DNA from: Terriglobales bacterium
Lineage (GTDB): Bacteria; Acidobacteriota; Terriglobia; Terriglobales; Acidobacteriaceae
Assembly: GCA_025980765.1 (NCBI GenBank)
Contig: JAICXB010000001.1
Coordinates: 1 to 64,000 of the forward strand
Direction: 5' to 3'
DNA: 64,000 bases
The first letter of the stretch is position 1, and the number at the start of each line of letters is the position of its first letter. A program made the position numbers and the translations under genes. Of this stretch, positions 1 to 8,250 are shown piece by piece. Under the pieces are notes generated by a model that saw nothing but the letters and a program-made list of their open reading frames with translations, was not told the origin of the DNA and did not search any database.

Positions 1-2
1 CC

Positions 3-110
3 TCCCCGCAGACTGGCATCATTGTGCTGCTTCCGCATGAGCTCGCCGCGCCACCGAGCGACCTCCTCGCGGACTCCCCACTCGCCGCAGTTTTGAGTCA
101 GTACACCTAG
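3..110 (+). CDS. C-terminal end of an unidentified protein (partial)
   Basis: Frame 3 is open from the left edge to a TAG at 108-110 and reads as about 35 plausible residues (hydrophobic IIVLLP followed by an Ala/Pro/Ser-rich stretch ending LSQYT). The other forward frames close earlier or read as Arg/Ser-rich noise. The family cannot be identified from so short a tail. It would be the gene upstream of the collagen-like protein and on the same strand. Confidence 0.4.
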   Translation, partial: SPQTGIIVLLPHELAAPPSDLLADSPLAAVLSQYT

Positions 111-152
111 CGGCCGCGGCCCCAACGGTCCCAAGAAAACGAGGAGCGCTGC

Positions 153-1742
153 ATGAGAACCATACAGGTGCGATTGCTTTTAGCTTTGGTCGTTGCGGTT
201 GGGATATCGGCTATGTCCTTCGCCGACAATGACAACGATCATTTTTCCGGATCTGGCCACCTTCAGATAACTTCGTTTCCCGATGCCGCCAACGTCATGA
301 TCGACGGCATCGATACTGGTCGAATCACGCCCACGCGCATTGATATGCGCCCCGGCGTTCACACCATCAAAATCTTCACCCAGGATTCGGGGTGGACCCC
401 GCAGGTTCGCAAGATCACCGTCGAACGTGGGTACAGCGAAATGCATTTCACTCTGCTGCCTGCCGACACAGTTGGTCCGCAAGGACCTGCCGGACCGCAG
501 GGACCTATGGGTCCAATGGGCTTAACCGGACCGCAGGGGGTTCCAGGGCCAGCCGGACCACAAGGCCCGAAGGGTGAGACAGGCGCGACAGGCGCCACCG
601 GTCCGCAAGGACCGATTGGAGCCACAGGTTTGCAAGGTCCTAAAGGCGATACCGGCGCAACCGGCGCTCAGGGCCCCGCGGGACCAATCGGTCCGCAGGG
701 AATAACTGGTGACACGGGTCCAGTAGGCCCGCAAGGTCCTAAAGGGGATACAGGTGCGCCAGGCGCTATCGGTCCACAAGGCCCGGTTGGCCCAATTGGA
801 CCTGCGGGAGCACAAGGGCCAGCCGGCCCCACAGGCGCAACCGGCGCGATTGGTCCGCAAGGTCCAGTCGGTCCGAAGGGTGATACCGGAGCCACTGGCC
901 CGGCCGGTCCTCAAGGACCCACAGGACCTCAAGGCCCTGCGGGACCGCAAGGCCCAGTTGGACCGCTGAACCCCAACGTTCTTACCGACGCGAATACTTT
1001 CAATACTGCAGTGGGAGCCGGAGCATCCTCGAATCACCCCAACAGCGGCGTATTTAATACTGCTATCGGGGCTGACTCGCTGCAAAATAACCTGAGCGGG
1101 CAACAAAATACTGCCGTCGGCTTCGCGGCCCTGGGTACGGTTTCCGCAGGCACTCGCAATGTGGCCCTGGGGAACGCCGCAGGCTTCAATCTCTCCAGTG
1201 GCAATGATGACATTTACATTGCCAACCAGGGAAATTCCACTGAGTCGAACACGATCCGAATTGGCAGTTCGCAAACGGCAACTTTCATCGCCGGAATCTC
1301 CGGCGTGAACGTTGTGAATGGCACGCAAGTGGTGGTTGACCAGAACGGACGTCTGGGCACGATCGCTTCTTCGCGTCGCTTCAAGCAGGACATCGAAGAT
1401 ATGGGCGATGCCAGCAGCCGGCTGATGCAATTGCGTCCCGTGACCTTCCGCTACAAGCCGCAATATGACGGCGGATCGGGCGCCTTGCAGTATGGACTGA
1501 TCGCGGAAGAAGTGGCCAAAGTCTATCCCGGCCTGGTGCAATACTCCGCCAAAGGAGAGCCGACAACGGTGTATTACAACCTGCTCACTTCAATGTTGCT
1601 GAATGAAGTGCAGAAAGAGCACCGTCAGATCGAGTCGCAGCAGCAGCAGATCGATCAGCTCACCCAACGTCTGTCGCAACTGGAACGGCAGAGCGACGCT
1701 CGTGTAGCGGTGGCATTGCCGGAGAGAAGCAATAAGCAGTAA
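153..1742 (+). CDS. Secreted collagen-like protein with PEGA, YadA-like head and S74 chaperone domains
   Basis: 529 aa. Seen in order: a signal peptide (about 1-24); a PEGA-type beta domain (about 36-103); an uninterrupted Gly-X-Y collagen tract from Gly108 to about residue 272, roughly 55 triplets with many [13 protein letters not shown] and GATGP units; repeats of the NTAVG/NTAIG type as in YadA trimeric heads (about 285-350); and a C-terminal intramolecular chaperone autoprotease domain (peptidase S74) with SSRRFK, giving a Ser406/Lys411 pair, then a Gln-rich coiled coil. All of these folds are trimeric, so a trimeric surface fibre is inferred, with the S74 domain assisting folding and possibly cleaving itself off. 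The ATG is preceded by GAGGAG. The last residues (RSNKQ) lie in an inverted repeat shared with the convergent gene. Confidence 0.88.
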   Translation: MRTIQVRLLLALVVAVGISAMSFADNDNDHFSGSGHLQITSFPDAANVMIDGIDTGRITPTRIDMRPGVHTIKIFTQDSGWTPQVRKITVERGYSEMHFTLLPADTVGPQGPAGPQGPMGPMGLTGPQGVPGPAGPQGPKGETGATGATGPQGPIGATGLQGPKGDTGATGAQGPAGPIGPQGITGDTGPVGPQGPKGDTGAPGAIGPQGPVGPIGPAGAQGPAGPTGATGAIGPQGPVGPKGDTGATGPAGPQGPTGPQGPAGPQGPVGPLNPNVLTDANTFNTAVGAGASSNHPNSGVFNTAIGADSLQNNLSGQQNTAVGFAALGTVSAGTRNVALGNAAGFNLSSGNDDIYIANQGNSTESNTIRIGSSQTATFIAGISGVNVVNGTQVVVDQNGRLGTIASSRRFKQDIEDMGDASSRLMQLRPVTFRYKPQYDGGSGALQYGLIAEEVAKVYPGLVQYSAKGEPTTVYYNLLTSMLLNEVQKEHRQIESQQQQIDQLTQRLSQLERQSDARVAVALPERSNKQ

Positions 1743-1904
1743 GCAATAGGCGATAAGCAAAACCAGGCAGCGGGTAATCAGGCGGAGAACGCCCAGCGCG
1801 GGCATTCTTCCCGTGAGCACCCGCTGCCTTTATTCTTGGTCGATTGCAGCTTTGCTGGTTGCCTTCGCCTATCGCTTATTGCTTATCGCTTATTGCTTCT
1901 CTCC
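1721..1904. repeat. Inverted repeat of AGCAATAAGC words at two convergent gene ends
   Basis: The left arm (1721-1759) and right arm (1866-1904) are built from repeated agcaataagc/gataagc words. The first 17 bases of the left arm are a perfect reverse complement of 1888-1904. The left arm encodes the last residues and stop of the collagen-like gene. The right arm does the same for the RDD gene. Confidence 0.85.
1765..1838. terminator. Candidate terminator hairpin between convergent genes
   Basis: An 11-bp perfect stem, AGGCAGCGGGT (1765-1775) with ACCCGCTGCCT (1819-1829), is followed by TTTATTCTT. The loop is long (43 nt) and contains a smaller GCGGG/CCCGT stem. Placed to end transcription of the collagen-like gene. 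Confidence 0.45.
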
Positions 1905-2892
1905 GCAAATGCGTTCGCGTGATGCGGTCGTGCCAGCAGAGCCGGTCTTCATCGATGAAGGCCCAGGCAAAGCCCATGCCCAGGGTTGCATAGCAAAGAA
2001 CAATGGCGAGCGCGCGCCAGCGCAACAGATTTCGGCTGGGAGCTTCGCCCGCGAAAGTGCTTAGCCGCAGCCCAGTTGCTCGCATACCCAGTGTGCTGCG
2101 CGCGCATGACAGCGACAGAAAAAAATAGCAGCCGAGCAACAGGAACACACAGACCGATCCGTCTGCCACAAGCGACTTGTTCAGCACAAATGCCCCGGCA
2201 AAGAATTCCGCGCACTCGGCAAAAATTCCTACCGCCGCTGCAAGCAGCACTCCATCCACCAGTGCGGCACAAGCCCGACGACTGAGCGGAGCAGTCTGCA
2301 ACGGAAGATCCAGATCAGACGCCGCAATGTGCGCTGGCTCTTCCGGAGCAATCTCAATTTCCGCTAAATGCGTTGGGGGGGGCGGCGGAAGCTCTTCAAC
2401 CTCGAAGATTCGCAGTTGGTCCGAAATCGGCTCCGCCAGCTCATATTGCCTGGAGACTACCTGATTGCGGGGAAACTGGATCACTTTCCGCACTTGCGTG
2501 GCAATGCGCGGAAAAGGAGCTAATGGCAGACGCTCCTGCGGCATGGCTTCGAACTGCTCTGCCGGAGACTGATAGGGCGATTCATTCTCATGCCACTTCT
2601 CCTGGGCCTCTGCTGCCGCAGGTTCCTCCACAGGAGTAATCGTCGAACTCGCAGGCTGCAACAGATCCTGATCCCATCGCGAGTTCCGGGCCCGCATGGC
2701 CGGAACGGATGTCTCATTCCCATCCGTTAAATCATGGTCTTGAAAATCCAGTTGCGGAGCACTGGGATCCGCCTTGCGGCGGCGCGCGCGATGCGCGCGC
2801 ACCTGCATTGAGACTTCGCGCCGCCAGTCGTTCGGCAGCGGATCTCCGGAACAGGCACAATTGCAATCGGTCCCGCAACGCGGACAAGCCAT
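1876..2892 (-). CDS. RDD-family membrane protein with N-terminal cysteine cluster
   Basis: 338 aa. The N-terminus has a dense Cys cluster (C3, C6, C10, C12, C14) that could bind zinc. A long Pro/Glu/Ala-rich linker follows. The last 135 or so residues form an RDD domain: SRRACAALVDG, then hydrophobic helices, and a final segment where TLGMRATGLRLST is the typical conserved stretch. RDD proteins are small inner-membrane proteins of mostly unknown function; some are linked to ion exchange. It is divergent from lptD and convergent with the collagen-like gene. Its C-terminus (AISDKQ) is encoded by the intergenic inverted repeat. Confidence 0.8.
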   Translation of the reverse strand: MACPRCGTDCNCACSGDPLPNDWRREVSMQVRAHRARRRKADPSAPQLDFQDHDLTDGNETSVPAMRARNSRWDQDLLQPASSTITPVEEPAAAEAQEKWHENESPYQSPAEQFEAMPQERLPLAPFPRIATQVRKVIQFPRNQVVSRQYELAEPISDQLRIFEVEELPPPPPTHLAEIEIAPEEPAHIAASDLDLPLQTAPLSRRACAALVDGVLLAAAVGIFAECAEFFAGAFVLNKSLVADGSVCVFLLLGCYFFLSLSCARSTLGMRATGLRLSTFAGEAPSRNLLRWRALAIVLCYATLGMGFAWAFIDEDRLCWHDRITRTHLRREAISDKQ

Positions 2893-2982
2893 AGAGATAT
2901 AAACGCCTCAGAGCGGCGAGAGAGTATCGGGTGAAAACGATTTTGCACGCCGCGCATCGGCATGCTAAGGTCGGCGATTCGA

Positions 2983-5388
2983 ATGAAATCCCGCCGTCAT
3001 GTTGTTATCACGGCAGTACTCGGTTGTCATCTGCTACTGCTCGTTCCAGTGTTGACGAGCCAGCTACCACCACGACTTGCAAGCGCGTTGGCCGCACCGG
3101 TTGCGCAACGAACGCAACAGGCTGCGCGCGCCACCGCGGCATTGACCTTTCATGGCGAGCCCATAATTATTGAGGCCGACCAACTGGAGAAATCCGCCGA
3201 CATCTACAAATTGCGCGGCGCAGTCGTTATTTTTTTTCGCGATTACACGCTGCATGCGGATGAGATCACCTTCGATTCCGACTCCGGCCAGGCTACCGCA
3301 ACCGGGCATCTGCAGCTCGATGGCGGAGACTACAACGTCCACCTGCAGGCATCGCACGGGAATTACGATGCCAACAATCAGACTGGCCAGTTTTACGATG
3401 TAACCGGAACTACCGGAATGAAGTTTGCCGGCAAGCGCGTCACGCTCACCACCTCCAGTCCATTCGCCTTCAGCGGCAAGGAAGTGGACAAGGTCGGACC
3501 GGACCGTTACATCGTGCATCATGGCACCATCACTTCCTGCGAGCTGCCAAAACCGAAGTGGACCTTCAACGCCGAACGCATCAGCTTCGATGTAGGAGAC
3601 GTCGCGCGGATCTATCACTCCACCTTCCGCGTGCGCGGACTGCCGATCGTGTACCTGCCATTCGCAGAACATCCGGTGGAGCATCTGGGCAGACAGTCGG
3701 GATTCCTGGTGCCTACATTTGGGCAATCGTCGGTGAAAGGCACCATCGTCGGCGATTCTTTTTTCTGGGCCATCAATCGCAGCATGGACGCGACGCTCGG
3801 CGCCGAATACTTTTCCAAGCGCGGCTTTGCCGAACATGCAAATTTTCGCGCCAAGACGGCTGACGATTCCTTCGTCAACATGAACTATTTTGGCGTGCTT
3901 GACCGGGGCTTCGGACCTACGCACATCGATGAAGGCGGAGAAGACATAAAAATCCAGGCCGAGCAGTATTTCCCCGACAATGTTCGCGCAGTGGCAAACG
4001 TCGAGTATCTCAGCAGCTTTTTATTCCGGCTTGCATTCGCGGAGACGTTTACCACCGCGGTGAATTCTGAGGTCAAGTCTGATGTCTTTGCCTATCGCAA
4101 TCAGGATGGATATTCGCTGGGCATTCTGGCGCAGCGCTATCAGAATTTCCAAAGCACCAATAAGGGAGATTATTTCAGCATTCTCCACGTTCCCAGCATC
4201 GACGCCTCGTCGGTAGACCGCGCACTTCTGGGCACGCCGCTGAACTTCGGATTTGATATCTCCGCGACCGGGCTTTCGCGTCGCAGTCCAACCTTCAGCT
4301 CCGCGAACCTGGTGGGACGACTAGATGCGCATCCCCGCATTGCCTTGCCTGTCTTCTTCAAAGGCTGGACCTTACGGCCGGCCGCAGCCGTGCGCGATAC
4401 TTTCTATTCCCAACATAAAACTGCAGAGACTCAGTTTGACGTGGGCTCAACCCTCAATGACCCGCTTAATCGGCGGGCGATTGAAGGCGAGATTGAAGTC
4501 CGTCCTCCGCGCCTGGAGCGAATCTATGAGAAAGGGTTGTTCGGACACTCACTCAAGCACACGCTGGAGCCGAGCGTTGATTACCGCATCGTGAACGGAG
4601 TCGATAATTTTCTCAGCATCATCCGCTTTGACAGCGCCGACTTGCTGACCAACACGAATGAAGTCGAATATGGCGTAACCAATCGTATTTATCTCAAACC
4701 ACGCAAGCCGAAGTGCGATGAATCGGCGGCATCCAACGCAGACAAAGCTTGTGTGCGGACCTCAACCGAGTTTCTAAGCTGGGAAGTTGCGCAGAAGTAT
4801 TTTTTTGATCCTAACTTCGGCGGCGCTGTCGTCCCCGGAGTGCGCAACGTCTTTGAAACCACCGCCGACTTTACCGGAGTTGCTTTTTTGACCGAGCCGC
4901 GCAACGTTTCGCCGGTGATCTCGCGATTGCGCATTCACACCAGCGCTCACACCGACGTCCAGTGGCTGCTGGACTATGACACCAAGAAGGGCTTTATCAG
5001 CTCCAGCGATGTCTTCGTGGACTATCGCCTGGGGAGCTATTTTTTCGGAGGCAGTCATGCGCTGTTGCGTTCGCCTGGCGAAGTTTTCCTTTCCAGCACA
5101 CTTCCGGCAGTGGAGAAATTCAATCAATTCCGTCTGATTGCCGGCTATGGGAACCCCTCGAAACGCGGACTGAACGTGGCAGGAAACGTCGGTTACGACG
5201 TCAATCTATCGTCCATCCAATATGACGCGGTGCAGACTTCGTACAACTGGGATTGCTGCGGCCTGAATTTCGAATATCGCCGCTTCGTGCTGGGACCGGT
5301 GCGAAACGAAAGCCAGTACCGATTCGCCTTCAGCCTCGCGAATATCGGCACTTTTGGCAATCTCAAAAGGCAAGAACGCTTGTATTGA
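2983..5388 (+). CDS. lptD: LPS-assembly protein LptD (OstA family)
   Basis: 801 aa from ATG 2983, which has AAGG upstream; an ATG at 2962 is in frame but has no ribosome site. A signal sequence is followed by an OstA/LptA-like beta-jellyroll (about 50-190: ITFDSDSGQATATGHL, then a second copy) and a long C-terminal beta-barrel. Known role: the outer-membrane channel that inserts lipopolysaccharide together with LptE. Cysteines include SCELPKPKW and an adjacent pair in WDCCGLNFEYRRF near the C-terminus. The pair matches the CC of proteobacterial LptD that needs disulfide shuffling. The next two genes encode a DsbA-like oxidoreductase and a SurA-like chaperone, which fits LptD maturation. Confidence 0.93.
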   Translation: MKSRRHVVITAVLGCHLLLLVPVLTSQLPPRLASALAAPVAQRTQQAARATAALTFHGEPIIIEADQLEKSADIYKLRGAVVIFFRDYTLHADEITFDSDSGQATATGHLQLDGGDYNVHLQASHGNYDANNQTGQFYDVTGTTGMKFAGKRVTLTTSSPFAFSGKEVDKVGPDRYIVHHGTITSCELPKPKWTFNAERISFDVGDVARIYHSTFRVRGLPIVYLPFAEHPVEHLGRQSGFLVPTFGQSSVKGTIVGDSFFWAINRSMDATLGAEYFSKRGFAEHANFRAKTADDSFVNMNYFGVLDRGFGPTHIDEGGEDIKIQAEQYFPDNVRAVANVEYLSSFLFRLAFAETFTTAVNSEVKSDVFAYRNQDGYSLGILAQRYQNFQSTNKGDYFSILHVPSIDASSVDRALLGTPLNFGFDISATGLSRRSPTFSSANLVGRLDAHPRIALPVFFKGWTLRPAAAVRDTFYSQHKTAETQFDVGSTLNDPLNRRAIEGEIEVRPPRLERIYEKGLFGHSLKHTLEPSVDYRIVNGVDNFLSIIRFDSADLLTNTNEVEYGVTNRIYLKPRKPKCDESAASNADKACVRTSTEFLSWEVAQKYFFDPNFGGAVVPGVRNVFETTADFTGVAFLTEPRNVSPVISRLRIHTSAHTDVQWLLDYDTKKGFISSSDVFVDYRLGSYFFGGSHALLRSPGEVFLSSTLPAVEKFNQFRLIAGYGNPSKRGLNVAGNVGYDVNLSSIQYDAVQTSYNWDCCGLNFEYRRFVLGPVRNESQYRFAFSLANIGTFGNLKRQERLY

Positions 5389-5405
5389 CTGCACCCTGGG
5401 GCCAA

Positions 5406-5425
5406 CACGAAGGGTGACCTTCGTG
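5406..5425. other. Hairpin between lptD and the dsbA-like gene
   Basis: A perfect 8-bp stem, CACGAAGG/CCTTCGTG, with loop GTGA lies 17 nt after the lptD stop. There is no T-tract, so it is not a standard intrinsic terminator. It may be an mRNA-stabilising or attenuating structure inside the lptD transcript. Confidence 0.4.
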
Positions 5426-5488
5426 CTAACCCAATGTTTCACAACGTGCGATAATCAACTCATCGCTCCGTCATTCGAGGTACTCTGT

Positions 5489-6415
5489 TTGTTCAAGATC
5501 CGACTATTGTTTATCTCTACCCTTCTTTTCGCGCTAGGCTGCGCCGCCCAATCCAATCAGAGCAAGCAGGACCTTAATGCTTTGAACCGGCGCATTGAGC
5601 AAAAGGTCCGATTGACCTTTGACCTGCCGTCTGCAGTGTCGGTCTCCGTCGGCAGCCGGGTAGCAAGTGAAATTCCCGGTTATGACAAGGTTCCCATCAC
5701 GCTGTCGAGCCAGAACCACTCCAGCACGCACGACTTCCTGATTTCCAAGGATGACAAGACGCTGATCGAATGGGAAAAAATCGATCTCACCAAAGACGTG
5801 ATGCAGTCGATCGATCTGACTGGGCGGCCGGTACGCGGCAACAAGCAAGCTAAGGTGGTGATCGTCAACTACGACGACTTCGAATGTCCCTTCTGCGCGC
5901 GCATGCACCAGACGCTCTTCCCCAATCTGCTAAAGACCTATGGCGACGAAGTGAAATTCGTGTACAAGGACTATCCCCTGATCGAGATGCACCCCTGGGC
6001 CATGCACGCAGCCATTGATGCAAATTGTCTGGCCGCGCAGAATAACGACGCTTATTGGGATTTCGCAGATTACGCGCATAACAACCAGAAAGAGATCAAC
6101 GGTGACAAACGAGACATCAAGCAAGCAGACGCGCGCCTGGACAGTCTGACTCACGATATTGGACAAAAACGAAGCCTCGACCTGACCAAACTCGACGCCT
6201 GCACGAAAGCTCAGGATGAAACTGCCGTAATGGCATCCAGAGCCGAGGGGGAAAAGATTGGTGTGGAAGCGACGCCGACGATGTTCATCAATGGCGAACG
6301 CCTCTCTGGAGTGAAGTCGGAGGAGGAGATGCGAGCCGTAATCGATCGGGCGCTGAAAGATGCCGGCGAGACTCCGCCCGCGAGCGCGACTTCGGCGGCA
6401 AAAGCAGATCGGTAG
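5489..6415 (+). CDS. DsbA-like thiol:disulfide oxidoreductase lipoprotein
   Basis: 308 aa from TTG 5489, chosen because GAGG stands 8 nt upstream and the protein then begins with a clean lipoprotein signal (lipobox ALGC, Cys18). The frame opens further upstream, but that part overlaps lptD and is not signal-like. The N-terminal third is variable. The thioredoxin-fold DsbA/thioredoxin_4 domain follows, with active site C133-P-F-C136 (DFECPFCARMH) and cis-proline Pro263 (EATPTMFING). Expected role: periplasmic disulfide formation or isomerisation. It lies between lptD and a surA-like gene, so the Cys-containing LptD is a likely client (inference). Confidence 0.88.
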   Translation: MFKIRLLFISTLLFALGCAAQSNQSKQDLNALNRRIEQKVRLTFDLPSAVSVSVGSRVASEIPGYDKVPITLSSQNHSSTHDFLISKDDKTLIEWEKIDLTKDVMQSIDLTGRPVRGNKQAKVVIVNYDDFECPFCARMHQTLFPNLLKTYGDEVKFVYKDYPLIEMHPWAMHAAIDANCLAAQNNDAYWDFADYAHNNQKEINGDKRDIKQADARLDSLTHDIGQKRSLDLTKLDACTKAQDETAVMASRAEGEKIGVEATPTMFINGERLSGVKSEEEMRAVIDRALKDAGETPPASATSAAKADR

Positions 6416-6581
6416 TGTCAGGCTCTCAGCCCGGCGTTCATCGCCTGGAATATGTACTGTCAGGCACGATTCAGCGTTTTCAACACGCGGTGAGTCAGGA
6501 ATCCAAGACTCTATCCATTTCCATACGATACAATTCCGCTCATCTGCACTCTGTGAATCCGCGCTTGTGGGAGCTTCTATT

Positions 6582-7628
6582 TTGAACACGCCGCGCCGCC
6601 TGTTCTTCCCGGCACTGTTTCTTCTCTTTACGTTCATCTCTGGCTACCAGCATTCCCGTCCGGGTGCTGACGTCATGGCCAAGGTCAACGGTCGGGTCAT
6701 CAGCAAGTCTGAATTGGACAAGTACTACGCGAACCAGGAGCTCGCTGCCGCGCAGAAGCCGAGCGGTGAGCAGGCCGAGAGCCTGCGCCTGAACATATTA
6801 AAAACGCTCATCGATCAGGAGATCATGATGCAGCGCGCGGAAAAACTCGGACTCCTGGCCACTGACGAGGAAGTCGATCGCAAACTGAACGAACTCAAAG
6901 CGCCTTACACTCAGGAGCAGTTCGATCAGAAGCTGAAGGACAGCCACATGTCTCTCGACGATCTGAAGCGAGACTTGCGGCGCAATCTGACCATCGACAA
7001 GGTATTGAACAAAGAGATCACCTCCAAGATCAGCATCACCGACAAAGAAATTGCCGACTACTACAACCAGAACAAGGCGCAGTTCAACCTGATCGAACCG
7101 CGTTATCACCTGGCGCAGATCGTGGTGAGTTCACAGCCCGCCAGGCAGGTCAGCAATCTCAAGAATGACAAAGCGCAGAATGACGTCGATGCGCGCAAGA
7201 AGATCCAGATGGTCGAGAACCGGCTGGAGAGCGGCGACGACTTCGCTCAGGTGGCGATGAACTATTCCGAGCAGCCCGATACCGCGGGCAACGGCGGCGA
7301 CATGGGCATGATCTCCGAGTCACAACTACGCAACAATCCGGAAATTTATGCGGCAGTATCCAAGCTCAAACCGGGAGAAACTTCACCGCCACTCCCGGTA
7401 ACCGACGCCAGTAAACGGGTGATTGGATACAGCATTCTGAAGCTCATCGCCAAAGAACCCGCCGGGCAGCGTGAACTGAACGATCCTCGCGTGCAGCAGT
7501 TTGTTCGCCAGCAACTGCGGGAAAGCCGCGAGCAACTGCTGAAGGCCGCCTATTACGACACCGTCCACAACGAAGCCAAGATTGAAAACTACTACGCCGA
7601 CGACTTGCTGAAGAACGTAGGCAAATAG
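6582..7628 (+). CDS. SurA-like periplasmic peptidyl-prolyl isomerase
   Basis: 348 aa from TTG 6582, selected because GGGAG stands 8 nt upstream and a signal sequence (RRLFFPALFLLFTF) follows directly. The longer open frame upstream overlaps the previous gene and is Arg-rich. SurA N-domain (about 30-150: VNGRVISKSELDKYY, the typical start of the chaperone module) is followed by a parvulin/PpiC rotamase domain (about 165-300: RYHLAQIVVS, GGDMGMISES) and a C-terminal helix. Known role: chaperone and prolyl isomerase for outer-membrane proteins. Third gene of the lptD-dsbA-surA-like set. Confidence 0.9.
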   Translation: MNTPRRLFFPALFLLFTFISGYQHSRPGADVMAKVNGRVISKSELDKYYANQELAAAQKPSGEQAESLRLNILKTLIDQEIMMQRAEKLGLLATDEEVDRKLNELKAPYTQEQFDQKLKDSHMSLDDLKRDLRRNLTIDKVLNKEITSKISITDKEIADYYNQNKAQFNLIEPRYHLAQIVVSSQPARQVSNLKNDKAQNDVDARKKIQMVENRLESGDDFAQVAMNYSEQPDTAGNGGDMGMISESQLRNNPEIYAAVSKLKPGETSPPLPVTDASKRVIGYSILKLIAKEPAGQRELNDPRVQQFVRQQLRESREQLLKAAYYDTVHNEAKIENYYADDLLKNVGK

Positions 7629-7636
7629 AGGGTGGT

Positions 7637-7752
7637 AAGAACCTGACGCGGATCACGCGGATAGGAAGCGGATAAAATCTCAAACTCTGTTTGTTGTGCA
7701 GTAGGTTCTCAAAATCCGCGTCTCATCTGCGTGATCCGCGTCAAGTTTTCTC
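7637..7752. repeat. Inverted repeat of GACGCGGATCACGCGGAT words
   Basis: The left arm (about 7637-7678) and right arm (about 7711-7752) are imperfect reverse complements built from acgcggat/cacgcgg units. The repeat fills the gap between two convergent genes. The same word family recurs at 40360-40508. Confidence 0.8.
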
Positions 7753-8250
7753 CTATGTGATCACAGCCAATACGTCCCCTGCGTTAACGGGCGCGCCTTC
7801 TGTGGCAAGCACCTTCGCGACCGTGCCTTTTTTCGGCGACTTCAATTCGTTCTGCATCTTCATGGCTTCGATCACGATTACAGCCGCGCCCTGCTCGATC
7901 TCGCTTCCTTCAACGGCGATCACGCGCACGACCTTTCCCGGCATAGGAGCGACAATCTTCCTTGGTCCATCGCCGGCGCCGGCACGAGCGTGCCGCGTTC
8001 TCCATGCGCGCGGGTCGCGGACATCGACCGAGTAACGGCGGCCGGAAATCGCCAGTTGCTGCTGCCCTGAGCTCTCGAGGATCTCGTACGATTTGCCGCC
8101 AAGGATGAGAGACAAGACGCCGGGGGCGGTGGTGGTCGCATCCAGAAGAATCTGTTCGCCGTTCACCTCACATTTCCATTGCGCAGGCGATTCTCCGCGC
8201 TCGAGCTCAACGCGATAATCCCGGCCATCGACGCTGACCTCGAAGATCAT
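7753..8250 (-). CDS. Biotin carboxyl carrier protein (biotin/lipoyl attachment)
   Basis: 165 aa from ATG 8250, which overlaps the accC stop in an ATGA arrangement. This indicates translational coupling and decides the start over the longer open frame. The C-terminal ~75 residues are a biotinyl domain with EAMKMQNELKSP, where Lys of MKM is the biotinylation site. The N-terminal half (VDGRDYRVEL) is a small beta domain. It is the carrier for the preceding biotin carboxylase. The carboxyltransferase is not in the window, so the acyl-CoA substrate (acetyl, propionyl or methylcrotonyl) is open. Confidence 0.9.
   Translation of the reverse strand: MIFEVSVDGRDYRVELERGESPAQWKCEVNGEQILLDATTTAPGVLSLILGGKSYEILESSGQQQLAISGRRYSVDVRDPRAWRTRHARAGAGDGPRKIVAPMPGKVVRVIAVEGSEIEQGAAVIVIEAMKMQNELKSPKKGTVAKVLATEGAPVNAGDVLAVIT

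Noticed and set aside
522-1541. 339-codon minus-strand frame opposite the collagen-like gene
   Set aside because: It mirrors the GC-rich Gly-X-Y repeats; no start signal or family; the plus strand has a clear multi-domain protein.
6360-6581. Upstream extension of the SurA-like frame overlapping the DsbA-like gene
   Set aside because: Arg-rich and without a signal peptide; TTG 6582 has a ribosome site and is followed by a proper signal sequence.
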